A stretch of DNA of 64,000 bases from Phycisphaeraceae bacterium (GTDB taxonomy: Bacteria > Planctomycetota > Phycisphaerae > Phycisphaerales > UBA1924): contig JAHCJI010000001.1 in assembly GCA_026126305.1 (NCBI GenBank), positions 541,453 through 605,452 on the forward strand. Direction: 5' to 3'. Shown here one piece after another: positions 55,572-63,940 of this stretch. Below the pieces are notes generated by a model. It was not told the DNA's origin. It ran no database searches and saw only the letters and a list, made by a program, of their open reading frames with translations. The position numbers were made by a program, and so were the translations under genes. The number at the start of each line of letters is the position of its first letter. Position 1 is the stretch's first letter.

Positions 55572-57119
55572 GTGCACGACCTTGTCATCATCCTGCCCCG
55601 CGTGGCCGCGTTGTTGTTCGTCTTCGCGTTCGGCGCGTGCGTGGGCTCGCTCATCAACGTGCTGGCCTATCGCCTGCCCCGGGGCATCGGCGTGGTCACG
55701 CCGCCCTCGCGCTGCCCGGCGTGCGAGACGAAGCTCCGCTGGAAAGACAACATCCCCATCTTCGGCTGGCTGTTCCTGCGCGGGCGCTGCCGATACTGCA
55801 AGACGCCCATCTCCCCCGAGTACCCGCTGGTGGAGTTGTTCGCGGCGGTGCTTTTCGCGGCCTTCTTCGTGGCGTGGTACCTGCTGCCCACCAGCCCCGG
55901 GCCGGTGGTGCTGGGGATCGATCTGGGATCGCTGCGGCCCGACTGGACGCTGCCGGACCGCTTCAACGGCGTGCCGCGGCAGTCGGCGCCGATGTTCGCC
56001 GTCGTGCTGCTGCTCCTGGGCTCGCTGCTGGCGATGACCCTGACGGACCTGAAGACCACGATGATCCCCCTGGCGTTGCCATGGTTTGCCACGCTGGCGG
56101 GGTTGATCATCCACACGGGCTACGCGGCCTTCCTGGGCATCAAGGGCCTGGAGTACCCCATGCCCGGCGGCGAGATGGGCTGGCGCTGGTCCATCCCCAC
56201 GCACGGCTGGGCCACCGTGGGCATCGGGCTGGGTGGCACCCTCGGCCTGGGTGTCTCGATGCTGCTGCTGCGGCTGGGGCTCATCCGCCGCAGCTTCGCC
56301 GACGCCCTCGAGTGGGAAGAGGCGCACCGCAAGGCCCAGGGCCTGCCGCCGCTCATGCCCCCCGAGGGCGAGGGGCCCGACGATGCGGACACCGGGCAGT
56401 GGCGGCCAACGAAGGGCTGGCTCCGCGGGCCGGCCGTCGTCACCATCTCGGTGCTGGTGTGCGCCGCGCTCGGTGCGGTCTTGGCCGGTCTCCTGGGGCA
56501 CGTGCCGGGCGTGGGGCTCATCATCGGGGCGGCGGCGGGGCCCATCGTCGCGGGCGTGCCGCTGCGGCTGCTGACCCCCAAGGCACCAGCCCTGCCCGCC
56601 TCGCCCGCCGACGGGCAGCCCAGCGACGCCGAGGTGTGGATCGCCTACCCCCACGCGCGTCGCGAGATGGTCAAGGAGATGGCCTTCCTGGCCCCGCCGG
56701 TGGTGCTGGCGCTGGTGGGCCTGACGCTCTCGGGCAACATCGCCGCCCTGTGCCCCCTGTGGCTGGACGTCCTGGGCGGCGTGCTCACGGGCTACCTCGT
56801 GGGCGGCGGGGTGGTGTGGGCGGTGCGGCTGTTTGGCAGCCTGGGCTTCGGCAAGGAGGCCATGGGCCTGGGCGACGTCCACCTGATGGCCGCCGTGGGG
56901 GCCTGCGTGGGCTGGGCCGATTCGGTGCTGGCCTTCTTCGGGGCGGCCTTCGTGGGCATCGTGCTGACCTTCTACAGCCTGTCGCTGAGCCGTGGTGTGG
57001 GCCGGGCGATGCCCTACGGCCCGTCGCTGGCGATCGCCACGGTGCTGGTGCTGCTGGCCAAGCCGGCGGTGGAGCTGGGGCTGAGCCGGTTGACCGGGCA
57101 GCCGGTCCAGCTGCCTTAA
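55572..57119 (+). CDS. pilD: Type IV prepilin/pseudopilin leader peptidase (A24)
   Basis: A 515-residue polytopic aspartic protease/N-methyltransferase. The methyltransferase-associated N terminus has FGACVGSLINVLAYRLPRG and the zinc pair CPAC...CRYC (residues 48-77). Catalytic Asp residues are in LTDLKTTMIP and GLGDVHLMAAVGA. Family length is usually 250-290; here about 230 residues are added between the two Asp motifs, as a soluble Pro-rich loop plus extra helices. The GTG start at 55572 is the only reasonable one. It would process type IV pilins or type II secretion pseudopilins, none of which is encoded here. Confidence 0.88.
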   Translation: MHDLVIILPRVAALLFVFAFGACVGSLINVLAYRLPRGIGVVTPPSRCPACETKLRWKDNIPIFGWLFLRGRCRYCKTPISPEYPLVELFAAVLFAAFFVAWYLLPTSPGPVVLGIDLGSLRPDWTLPDRFNGVPRQSAPMFAVVLLLLGSLLAMTLTDLKTTMIPLALPWFATLAGLIIHTGYAAFLGIKGLEYPMPGGEMGWRWSIPTHGWATVGIGLGGTLGLGVSMLLLRLGLIRRSFADALEWEEAHRKAQGLPPLMPPEGEGPDDADTGQWRPTKGWLRGPAVVTISVLVCAALGAVLAGLLGHVPGVGLIIGAAAGPIVAGVPLRLLTPKAPALPASPADGQPSDAEVWIAYPHARREMVKEMAFLAPPVVLALVGLTLSGNIAALCPLWLDVLGGVLTGYLVGGGVVWAVRLFGSLGFGKEAMGLGDVHLMAAVGACVGWADSVLAFFGAAFVGIVLTFYSLSLSRGVGRAMPYGPSLAIATVLVLLAKPAVELGLSRLTGQPVQLP

Positions 57120-57242
57120 CGGGTTGTGGGGGGGTCGTGGGGGGGGTCCGGAATGTTCTATGATGCACGGCCGTGTGCGGGACCGCCCGCAGCAGCGTCC
57201 GCATGAGCGCCCGCGCCACCTCTCATGGAAGGGGCCCCCGCC

Positions 57243-57731
57243 ATGACGCGCGAGACACGCAGACGCCGCCTCACCCTCGCCCGCCTCGCGCTCATCGCGT
57301 GGCTTGGGTTCGTTGTGGCGGCGTCGGTGTTGCCGTTGTTTATGGTCATCCGTATCTATGAACCCGGCATGACCGCGTTCTGGGTGGTCGGCGGCGGCGG
57401 GATGCGCCGTGTCGCGTTTCCATCTCCCTTCACCGAAACGCACACTGTGTTCGAGTGGAGTCCGAGTGCAGCGATCGGCACCGAGTTCGCCTTTGCGTAT
57501 TCGGATCCCGGTGGCGGGGCTGTGCGGCGGCCACCGCACTTCGTCTCGGCCCCGCCTTGGGCCACGCTCCTCGTACCGACGCTGCTGGTCCTGGCCATCC
57601 ACGCCCACCGCCGCAAACGCCGCGCCCTCCCGCCCGGCCGCACGCCCTGCCCGGCCTGCCAGTACGACGCCACGGGGCTGGCCGTGTGCCCCGAGTGCGG
57701 GGCGGATGTGGGAGCCGGCCGGGCCGGTTGA
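57243..57731 (+). CDS. Membrane protein with C-terminal zinc ribbon
   Basis: A 162-residue protein. An N-terminal basic stretch is followed by one membrane helix (LARLALIAWLGFVVAASVLP), a periplasmic-like middle, a second helix (WATLLVPTLLVLAIHAHRRK), and a zinc ribbon CPACQYDATGLAVCPECGAD. The same CxxC-Y-GL-CPEC ribbon occurs in two other genes of this window but with the opposite order here (ribbon last). ATG at 57243 has GGAAGGGG upstream; an earlier ATG at 57225 has none. Its stop is followed, in the same frame, by the GTCGAC repeat array. Confidence 0.65.
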   Translation: MTRETRRRRLTLARLALIAWLGFVVAASVLPLFMVIRIYEPGMTAFWVVGGGGMRRVAFPSPFTETHTVFEWSPSAAIGTEFAFAYSDPGGGAVRRPPHFVSAPPWATLLVPTLLVLAIHAHRRKRRALPPGRTPCPACQYDATGLAVCPECGADVGAGRAG

Positions 57732-57770
57732 GCGCGTGCGGGGCCGGCCCGATCGACGCGCGGGCGCGCG

Positions 57771-58085
57771 GTGGTCGACCGCCCGGGACCGATGGTCGAC
57801 CCCCGCCCACCCCCGGTCGACCAACCCCGACGGCCCGTCGACCACGCCCGAACAACCGTCGACCAGATGCGGCGCGCGGTCGACCGGATGTCGAAAACGG
57901 TCGACCGGATGCGACGAACGGTCGACCAGCGACCGCCCATGTGGTGGGCCCGGGGTGTCCACAGGGCGGTTTTTCCGATCAACATCCAAACACAAGAGGA
58001 TTTTCCGGGATTTCGATCTTTCGGCTCAACCACGGCCGCGCGGCCGCCGATGGAAGGGGCATGGCAACACTCCCCGAACGATTGA
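57771..58085 (+). CDS. Possible heptad-repeat protein encoded by the array
   Basis: A GTG-started frame of 104 codons reads through the array as VDRPGPM, VDPRPPP, VDQPRRP, VDHARTT, VDQMRRA, VDRMSKT, VDRMRRT, VDQRPPM, then WWARGVHRAVFPINIQTQE and a short tail. The last repeats have helical, coiled-coil-like character; the first are Pro-rich. It is in the same frame as the zinc-ribbon gene, 39 bases past its TGA. No ribosome site is obvious, and because the period is a multiple of three every frame shows a heptad pattern, so coding is not proven. Confidence 0.3.
   Translation: MVDRPGPMVDPRPPPVDQPRRPVDHARTTVDQMRRAVDRMSKTVDRMRRTVDQRPPMWWARGVHRAVFPINIQTQEDFPGFRSFGSTTAARPPMEGAWQHSPND
57773..57941. 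repeat. Eight-copy GTCGACC array with an exact 21-bp period
   Basis: GTCGACC occurs at 57774, 57795, 57816, 57837, 57858, 57879, 57900 and 57921: eight copies, each exactly 21 bases apart. Six copies are preceded by G, giving the 8-bp palindrome GGTCGACC; two are preceded by C. The 14 bases between copies vary, with ATGCG(G/A)CG-like similarity among copies 5-7. Two helical turns per unit places all palindromes on one face of the DNA. It occupies most of the 329-base space between the zinc-ribbon gene and the gene at 58061. It can also be read as a heptad-repeat protein. Confidence 0.93.
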
Positions 58086-58735
58086 GCCGCGTCATCTGGT
58101 GGGTCAAGGTCCGTTTGCCCGCGTGGGAGGCCGACCCCGCGTACATCGGTTTGGACGAAGCGACCATCGCCGAGCTGGCGGCCCTGGCCGAGCAGGCCGC
58201 CCAGGACCGCATGGCGTACAACCAGGCCAAGGCCGCCGCCCTCGGCGCGGGGCTGGTGTACCGCACGCGGGCGCGAACCTTACGAAAGAAAACCTCCATC
58301 GCCATCGACCGCGTGCGCAGCCACGCCGCCGGCCAGGCGGACCCCACCGGCGTGCTCTCGGCGGCGCGCCTCCGCAAGCGATCCAGGCCATCGCCCACGC
58401 CCGCGCCGGGCACGGCCGGGTCGTTCACCAGCGTGCTGTTGCAGCCCGGCTGGCTGGATTGCAGGTTTACCTGCAAGAACGATCGCGGCCTGCGTGGCGT
58501 GACGTATCTGGTCGAGCGCCGCCTGGGGCCCACGGGCGCGTTCGAGTTTCTGACATTGGCCCGCGGCCGCGCCTTTGCCGACAGGACCATCCCCCGCGGC
58601 ACCGACGAGGCCACCTACCGCATCACCGCCCAGACCAGCACCAAGGCGGGCAAGCCCGCGGACTTCACCGTCCGCTTTGGCGCGGTGGAAGAAAGATCGA
58701 GCGAGCGCCAGGGCCAGGTGACGCGGGCGGCGTGA
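58061..58735 (+). CDS. Hypothetical protein with possible C-terminal fibronectin-like domain
   Basis: A 224-residue protein. It begins MATLPERLSRVIWWVKVRLP; the N-terminal half is helical (DEATIAELAALAEQAAQDRM), the middle Arg/Ala-rich, and the C-terminal 90 residues look like a single beta-sandwich of FN3 type (GVTYLVERRLGPTGAFEFLT, RGTDEATYRITAQTSTKAGK). No signal peptide or catalytic motif. GGAAGGGG lies just before the ATG at 58061. It is convergent with kdsD; a long inverted repeat exactly fills the gap. Function unknown. Confidence 0.6.
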   Translation: MATLPERLSRVIWWVKVRLPAWEADPAYIGLDEATIAELAALAEQAAQDRMAYNQAKAAALGAGLVYRTRARTLRKKTSIAIDRVRSHAAGQADPTGVLSAARLRKRSRPSPTPAPGTAGSFTSVLLQPGWLDCRFTCKNDRGLRGVTYLVERRLGPTGAFEFLTLARGRAFADRTIPRGTDEATYRITAQTSTKAGKPADFTVRFGAVEERSSERQGQVTRAA

Positions 58736-58738
58736 AAA

Positions 58739-58826
58739 GAGATGGCAGACGGCAAAGCGCGGATCGCACATGAAGAGGTCAGCATCCTTCTTCATGTGCG
58801 ATCTGCGCTTTGCGACCTGCCATCTC
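58739..58826. repeat. 38-bp imperfect inverted repeat between convergent genes
   Basis: Arms at 58739-58776 and 58789-58826 match at 34 of 38 positions, loop of 12 bases. It begins three bases after one stop codon and ends directly before the other (kdsD stop at 58827). Probably a bidirectional terminator or a palindromic repeat unit; a related sequence occurs near 63855-63940. Confidence 0.8.
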
Positions 58827-59864
58827 CTACCCCTCCACCAGCTTGAGCGCCACCAGGTCCTGCACATCTAATAACCCAACGGGCTTGCCATCGGCGTCCA
58901 CGATGGGCACCTCGTCCTGGCGATACTCCAGAACCAACGCCACCGCGTCGCGCGCGAGGGCCGTGTGGGGAATCGTCCGCGGGTTCTTCGTCATGACATC
59001 GCCGATGGGCCGGTCGAGCTCGGTGCGGTCGCGCAGAACTAATCTTCGCAGGTCGCCGTCGGTGAAGATGCCCGCGAGCCGGCCGTTGTCGTCCACCAGC
59101 AAGATCGCTCCGGGGCGGCGGGCGGCGGGGGCCGTCGGCTGGGTGAGGCGCTGGGCCTCGATGACGCTGGCGCTGGCGGGGGCGACCGGCAGATGGCCGT
59201 GGATCGTGCAGCGGGCGATGTCCATGACCGGGCGCAGGGCCCCGCCCAGGGCGCCCCCGGGGTGGCGGCGGGCGAAGTCGGCGTCGGTGAAGCCGCGGCG
59301 GGCGGCGGCGGCGATGGCCAGGGCGTCGCCCAGGGCCAGCGTGGCGGTGGTGCTGGCGGTGGGGGCGCTGAAGCGCGGGTGCAGGGCCTCGTGCTCCAAA
59401 CCCAGGGAGAGCGGCACGGTGGCCAGGCGGCTGAGCGGGTCGGGCTGGGCACCCTGCTCGGGCCGCGCCCCGGTGATGGTGACGATGGGCAGGCCGTCCT
59501 GACGCAAGAGGCCGCACAGGGCCACGACCTCGGCGGTCTTGCCGCTGAAGGAGAGGGCCAGCACCAGGTCGCTGGGGCGGAAGCGCCCCAGGTCGCCGTG
59601 GGCGGCCTCGGTGGGGTGGACGGCGTGGCTGGGGATGCCCAGGGAGGCCATGGTGGCGCTGATCTTGGCGCCGATGAGCCCGCTCTTGCCCAGGCCGGTG
59701 ACCAGGACCGTGCCGCCCGCCCGGGCGCACGCGTCGATCAGCTCGACGGCCCGCTCGAAGCCCTCGGGCAGCGTGGCCAGGGCGGCGACGGCCCGGGCCT
59801 CTTCGCGCAGCAGTCGGCTGGCCAGTTCGAGGTGCTCGGTGGTGGGCGTGGTCATGGTCGTCAT
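58827..59864 (-). CDS. kdsD: Arabinose-5-phosphate isomerase (KdsD/KpsF type)
   Basis: A 345-residue enzyme that interconverts ribulose-5-phosphate and arabinose-5-phosphate, supplying Kdo synthesis for LPS. The SIS domain has GLGKSGLIGAKISATMAS, SFSGKTAEVVALCGLL and the HPGGALG signature. Two CBS domains follow (DDNGRLAGIFTDGDLRRLVL; VDADGKPVGLLDVQDLVALK). The length is normal. The ATG at 59864 is used (a second in-frame ATG is at 59855). It is divergent from scpA with a 65-base spacer. Together with gmhA it indicates LPS heptose/Kdo biosynthesis in this organism. Confidence 0.93.
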   Translation of the reverse strand: MTTMTTPTTEHLELASRLLREEARAVAALATLPEGFERAVELIDACARAGGTVLVTGLGKSGLIGAKISATMASLGIPSHAVHPTEAAHGDLGRFRPSDLVLALSFSGKTAEVVALCGLLRQDGLPIVTITGARPEQGAQPDPLSRLATVPLSLGLEHEALHPRFSAPTASTTATLALGDALAIAAAARRGFTDADFARRHPGGALGGALRPVMDIARCTIHGHLPVAPASASVIEAQRLTQPTAPAARRPGAILLVDDNGRLAGIFTDGDLRRLVLRDRTELDRPIGDVMTKNPRTIPHTALARDAVALVLEYRQDEVPIVDADGKPVGLLDVQDLVALKLVEG

Positions 59865-59929
59865 CCATGAGGGTACGCCCGCCTTGGCCGATCCGGTGCC
59901 CGCCTCCCGCTTCCCTCTTACACTGCCCC

Positions 59930-60757
59930 ATGGACGCCACCGGCCCCACGATCTCCGTCGACGCCTTCGAGGGGCCCATGGACCTGCTGCTGCACCTGGT
60001 GCGCGTGCACGAGGTGGACATCCACGATATCCCCGTGGCGCTGATCGCCCAGCGGTACATGGAGGCCATCGCCGACCTGTCGACCATCGACATCGACACG
60101 GCCGGCGAGTTTCTGGTGATGGCCGCGACGCTGGCGGAGATCAAGAGCCGCGTGGTGGCCGCCGAGAACCTCTCGCCCGAGGAGGCCCAGGCCGCCCGCC
60201 GCCAGCACGACCGCGAGGACAGGGAAGCGCAGGACCCCAGGGCCGAGCTGGTGCGGCAGCTGCTCGAGTACAAGCGCCTGCGCGAGCGGGCCGACGCGCT
60301 GGAAGAGCGCCTGGAGCAATGGCAGGCCAGGGCCCGCGTCGCGCCCGCCCTGCGCCCGGCCGTCGACGCCGACGCGGACGCCGACGCGGCGGGCCTGGAC
60401 CTGGACGACCTGACGCTGGGCGACCTGGTGGAGGCCTTCGAGCGCATCGCCAGCGCGATCCAGTTCGATCGATTGGGCGAGCACACCGTCACCGACGACG
60501 ACACGCCCATCGAGCTGCACCAGGCCGACGCGGTGGACCGCCTCGAGCGCGCCCGGGCCGAGACGGGCAGCCCGAGCCTGCCCCTGGGCGAGCTGTTCGC
60601 CGGCCGCACGCGGGGCGAGGCGATTGGCATGTTTCTGGCGATCCTGGAACTGATCCGCAACCGCCGCCTGCGGGCGTGGCGCGGCGAGGCGCCCGAAGAC
60701 GAGCCGGCGCGGGTGTGGCTGGGGCTGGTCGAGGGGCAGGAGCTGGAGAAGGCCTGA
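59930..60757 (+). CDS. scpA: Segregation and condensation protein A
   Basis: A 275-residue kleisin that bridges SMC heads; with SMC (gene at 11.3 kb) and ScpB it compacts and segregates chromosomes. The N-terminal SMC-binding helices are FEGPMDLLLHLVRVHEVDI and LIAQRYMEAIADLSTIDIDT; a middle basic coiled coil (VRQLLEYKRLRERADALEER) and a C-terminal winged helix (GELFAGRTRGEAIGMFLAIL) follow. An Ala/Asp repeat (DADADADAAGLDLDD) marks the linker. The ATG at 59930 fits the family start. The stop overlaps the next start (TGATG). ScpB is not in the window. Confidence 0.92.
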   Translation: MDATGPTISVDAFEGPMDLLLHLVRVHEVDIHDIPVALIAQRYMEAIADLSTIDIDTAGEFLVMAATLAEIKSRVVAAENLSPEEAQAARRQHDREDREAQDPRAELVRQLLEYKRLRERADALEERLEQWQARARVAPALRPAVDADADADAAGLDLDDLTLGDLVEAFERIASAIQFDRLGEHTVTDDDTPIELHQADAVDRLERARAETGSPSLPLGELFAGRTRGEAIGMFLAILELIRNRRLRAWRGEAPEDEPARVWLGLVEGQELEKA

Positions 60758-61329
60758 TGGCACGGCACGCAGCCGAACCGGCCGACGATCGCGGCACACC
60801 CTGCGGTATTCATGCCCAAGCGTTGCCCAAGGACGCGCCCAAAGTACTCCACAAACTCGCCAACAAGGCGGACCTGAATTTCTCGGGCGACCTGCACTGG
60901 ACCGAAGTCGCGTTCCTCGTTTCGGGCATCGTGTTCCAGATCCTCGTGGGCTTTGGCCTTCAGCAGTGGATGCAGAACGCGGGCTGGACCCGAACCAACC
61001 AGTCGCTCGTGCTTGGCCTCCTGTTCGGCCTGACCATCGCGTTGTTCTACCGCATCCCTTTCGTCGCCCGGTCGGTCAAGCGCGAGCGGACCCACCGCGC
61101 CATTGTCGCATGGGCCAGCAACGGCCTTTGTCCCGCCTGTGGCTACGACATCGCCCTCGATCTGACCAAGGGTGATCTCTCGCCCGATGACGATGGCTTC
61201 GCGGCGTGCCCTCAATGCCACGCCCAATGGAAAGCGGTGCGTTTCGATGCCGCCATCGAAACGCACCGCAAGGATTGGCACCGAGAGTGGGAAGAAGCCC
61301 AACAATCGCGTCAGACCGAATCGGTCTAG
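60757..61329 (+). CDS. Two-helix membrane protein with zinc ribbon, coupled to scpA
   Basis: A 190-residue protein whose ATG shares an A with the scpA stop (TGATG). The first 60 residues are soluble with one Cys; two hydrophobic helices follow (VAFLVSGIVFQILVGFGL and LVLGLLFGLTIALFYRIPF), then a zinc ribbon CPACGYDIALDL...CPQCHAQW with about 25 residues between the Cys pairs. A basic C-terminal tail ends the protein. It belongs to the same style of zinc-ribbon membrane proteins found at 9.9 and 57.2 kb. Coupling to scpA hints at, but does not prove, a chromosome-related or membrane-linked role. Confidence 0.68.
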   Translation: MARHAAEPADDRGTPCGIHAQALPKDAPKVLHKLANKADLNFSGDLHWTEVAFLVSGIVFQILVGFGLQQWMQNAGWTRTNQSLVLGLLFGLTIALFYRIPFVARSVKRERTHRAIVAWASNGLCPACGYDIALDLTKGDLSPDDDGFAACPQCHAQWKAVRFDAAIETHRKDWHREWEEAQQSRQTESV

Positions 61330-61332
61330 CGC

Positions 61333-63675
61333 TTACGGACAGCCGATGGCGAAGGCGTTCTGGAAGCACAGGAAGTCGAAGATGGTCAGCGCGCCGTCTT
61401 CGTCGCAGTCGGCCGAGGCGCGGCCCAGGCTGAAGGCGTTCTGGTAGGCCAGGAAGTCGAAGATGGTCAGCGCGCCGTCGCTGTCGAAGTCGCCGTAGCA
61501 GCGTTCGGCCGGGTCGGTCAGCACGGTGGTGGGGCCCAGCAGGTGCAGGCGTTCCATGCCCATCACGTCGATGATGAGCGAGTCGATCGGCCCGGCGTCG
61601 GCGGCGCCCTCGGCCAGCAGGCGGATCTCGGCCGTGTCGAAGTGGCGGCCGTCGGCGGTGCGGAAGACGGTGTCTCGCGGGAACTTGATGCGGTAGCAGG
61701 GGGTGCGTCCGCCGATCTTGCCGATGTCGCGTGCCCACTGGCTGGTGCCGCCGGCCAGGCCGCTCTGGCCGCTCTCGGCGTACACGAGCGTGCCCGCCTG
61801 GTCATAGACCTCGATCGTGTACTGGCCCGAACCCACGCCTGTGAAGTCCGGGACGATGGCGATGAAGTCGGGGACGCCCGGCCATGGGTCGAACTGGGTC
61901 TTGCCCGAGGGGATGGGCGGCAGGCCCACCTCGAAGGCGCACACCGTCATGCACGCCGCGAAGGGCTCGGGGCTGACGACCTCGAGGCCCACGCCGGCCG
62001 AGAAGACGCCGCCGAAGTCCAGCAGCACGCTGGCGTCGGGCTCACCGGGCACGGGCGAGCCGGGCCGCACGACCAGGTCGGGGATGCCGTCGCCGTCGAC
62101 GTCATCGCCGGACAGCTGCGTCGGACTGGTTTGTCTCCACTCGCCCACCGACGGCCTGAAGATGGTGCCGCTGGTTCCCTTCCGGGTCTTGGGCTTTTCT
62201 TTCTTCACGTCCTGCGGCTTGGTCTCGTCGCTGCCGAAGAGGATGGTCGGCGAACCCTCGGCCACGTCCACGCCCACGCCCGTGATGCCGCTCACGAGCA
62301 CGTCAACGGCCACCGGGGGGCTGTCGGGCAGCACGGGGACTCGCGGGACGATGGCGAACGAGTCGCCGATGAGCGGGGGCAGGCCTGGGTTCGACGCGGC
62401 GAAGCGTGAACTGGTCACCTCGATGCCATAGAACATGTACTCGGACTTCAGCCCGCCGCCCTCGGACGCGGGGTAGTACTCCTTGCGGATCTCGCAGCCG
62501 GCCTTGCCCTTGATGCCCAGGAGATCCTTGAGCCACTTCCAGAAGTCGCCGGGGTCCGAGAGGATGACGCTGCCCGACTCCTGATCTTCGAGCACGCCCA
62601 CCAGTTCGCCCTCGAGATAGACCTCGAAGTCGAAGCGGTCGAAGTGGGGGGTGTCAAAGTCCAGATCGATGGTTGCCCGCTCGTTGCTGCCGTCATGGTT
62701 GCGGATCCGGATCCGATCCTGGCCCGTGGCCGAGCGGAAGACGATCTCCACCATCGGGTCGGGCTCGTCGCCCGTGGCGATGGCGCGGAAACTGGCCCCG
62801 GCACCCATGGAAGTCTGGCCCAGGTCCACCGACAGGCCCACTGTCGCGCCGCTGCCGTCGCCATAGGCCGAGGTAAATCCGTCGTGCGTGCCCATGGCCA
62901 CCGTGCCCGTGGGCGAGATGGGGAAGCCGCCGAAGACCGGCAGGTCTCGGCCCTCGCTCACGCCGATGCTGATGGCCGCGTGGCTGTTGGGAAAGCCGAT
63001 GGATGCCAGGTCGGTGAATTGCGGCACGCCGCACGGCTCGCTGCGCAGCATGGTGGGCCCGCTCTGGCCCAGGGCGTTAAAGCCCAGGGACAGCAGCGCG
63101 CCGTCGCCGCCCTCGTCGGGGTTGCGCGAGGGGGTCTCCAGCTCGACGACGAAGGCCGTGCCCGCGGGCAGGTAGACCGTCCCGAAGTCGGCGGTGAAGA
63201 ACTCGCTGGTGGTGCCCGCGGGGATCGTGACGGTGCGCTCGCCCAGCACGGCGTGGCTGTCGTAGGGGTCGGCCAGCGTGCCCAGGCGGATGCGGACGAT
63301 GCAGGGCCAGTCGGCCCCGGTGTTGCGCGTCACGCCGAAGCGCACGCAGCCGACGGTGAGGTCATAAGGCGCGACGAACCCGCGGCCGATCTGGGTCAGG
63401 TCGTTGAAGGCCAGCGTGCCGCACCAGGCCGCCCGGGCGGCCTGGATGACATCGGGGCTGGTGGACTGGGTGATCGAGGCGGTGCCGCACTGGGCCAGCG
63501 CCCCGGCGGCGACAAGGCCCACCGCCGAGAGGGCCAGGGTGGCGCTGGCTCCGTTCAGGGCCATGCACGAACCGGCCAGGGCCGCGACGGCCCAGCGCCG
63601 GGCGGCGTCACCATGTGGGTGCGAACCGAAACCTTGACGGCGCGATGCACAACGAGCCACGCGATGCGTGAACAT
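61333..63675 (-). CDS. Secreted GC-type dockerin-like protein
   Basis: A 780-residue exported protein. A Tat-less basic N terminus and hydrophobic stretch (ATLALSAVGLVAAGALAQ) act as signal peptide. The body is beta-rich with repeated Gly/Asp strands and a choice-of-anchor-like section (CIVRIRLGTLADPYDSHAVL), a Thr/Lys-rich linker (ETKPQDVKKEKPKTRKG), and a VDGDGIPDLVV calcium loop. The C-terminal 55 residues are two EF-hand-like units: GDFDSDGALTIFDFLAYQNA and DEDGALTIFDFLCFQNAFAI, ending GCP. That tail is the planctomycete GC-type dockerin style, a probable cell-surface anchor. The ATG at 63675 has GGAG upstream. Confidence 0.82.
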   Translation of the reverse strand: MFTHRVARCASRRQGFGSHPHGDAARRWAVAALAGSCMALNGASATLALSAVGLVAAGALAQCGTASITQSTSPDVIQAARAAWCGTLAFNDLTQIGRGFVAPYDLTVGCVRFGVTRNTGADWPCIVRIRLGTLADPYDSHAVLGERTVTIPAGTTSEFFTADFGTVYLPAGTAFVVELETPSRNPDEGGDGALLSLGFNALGQSGPTMLRSEPCGVPQFTDLASIGFPNSHAAISIGVSEGRDLPVFGGFPISPTGTVAMGTHDGFTSAYGDGSGATVGLSVDLGQTSMGAGASFRAIATGDEPDPMVEIVFRSATGQDRIRIRNHDGSNERATIDLDFDTPHFDRFDFEVYLEGELVGVLEDQESGSVILSDPGDFWKWLKDLLGIKGKAGCEIRKEYYPASEGGGLKSEYMFYGIEVTSSRFAASNPGLPPLIGDSFAIVPRVPVLPDSPPVAVDVLVSGITGVGVDVAEGSPTILFGSDETKPQDVKKEKPKTRKGTSGTIFRPSVGEWRQTSPTQLSGDDVDGDGIPDLVVRPGSPVPGEPDASVLLDFGGVFSAGVGLEVVSPEPFAACMTVCAFEVGLPPIPSGKTQFDPWPGVPDFIAIVPDFTGVGSGQYTIEVYDQAGTLVYAESGQSGLAGGTSQWARDIGKIGGRTPCYRIKFPRDTVFRTADGRHFDTAEIRLLAEGAADAGPIDSLIIDVMGMERLHLLGPTTVLTDPAERCYGDFDSDGALTIFDFLAYQNAFSLGRASADCDEDGALTIFDFLCFQNAFAIGCP

Positions 63676-63940
63676 GGGAACTTCTCCATCCGAAGAGTGC
63701 GATCCGAATCGTGCGGCGGGGACTTCCCACGGAAGTCCCCCGCACCAATTGGATAGCGATCGAGCAACGCGGCGGTAACGATTGAGAATCAGGATTCAGC
63801 GCCGTTGGCACCCACGGCGCGTTATCGTGACGTTGGCCGAGCCCGATTGCCGGGCCAGATGGCCAGATAGCAGATCGCAGATCAAGAGGCGGAAGATCCC
63901 CTCCTCATCTGCTATCTGCCATTTGCTATCTGCTATCTTC
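63676..63940. other. Intergenic region with degenerate GCAGAT repeats
   Basis: A 265-base spacer between two GC-type dockerin genes, both on the minus strand. The part at 63855-63940 is full of CAGATAGCAGAT-like words and forms an imperfect inverted repeat (left arm about 63855-63885, right arm about 63901-63940). A 20-base stretch (GCAGATCGCAGATCAAGAGG) matches the 58739 inverted repeat at 16 of 20 positions. It likely ends transcription of the partial gene that follows and includes the promoter of the 61333-63675 gene. Confidence 0.5.

Noticed and set aside
57773..57941. CRISPR array
   Set aside because: Units are only 21 bp with a 7-base constant part; there are no separate repeats and spacers of CRISPR length and no cas genes.
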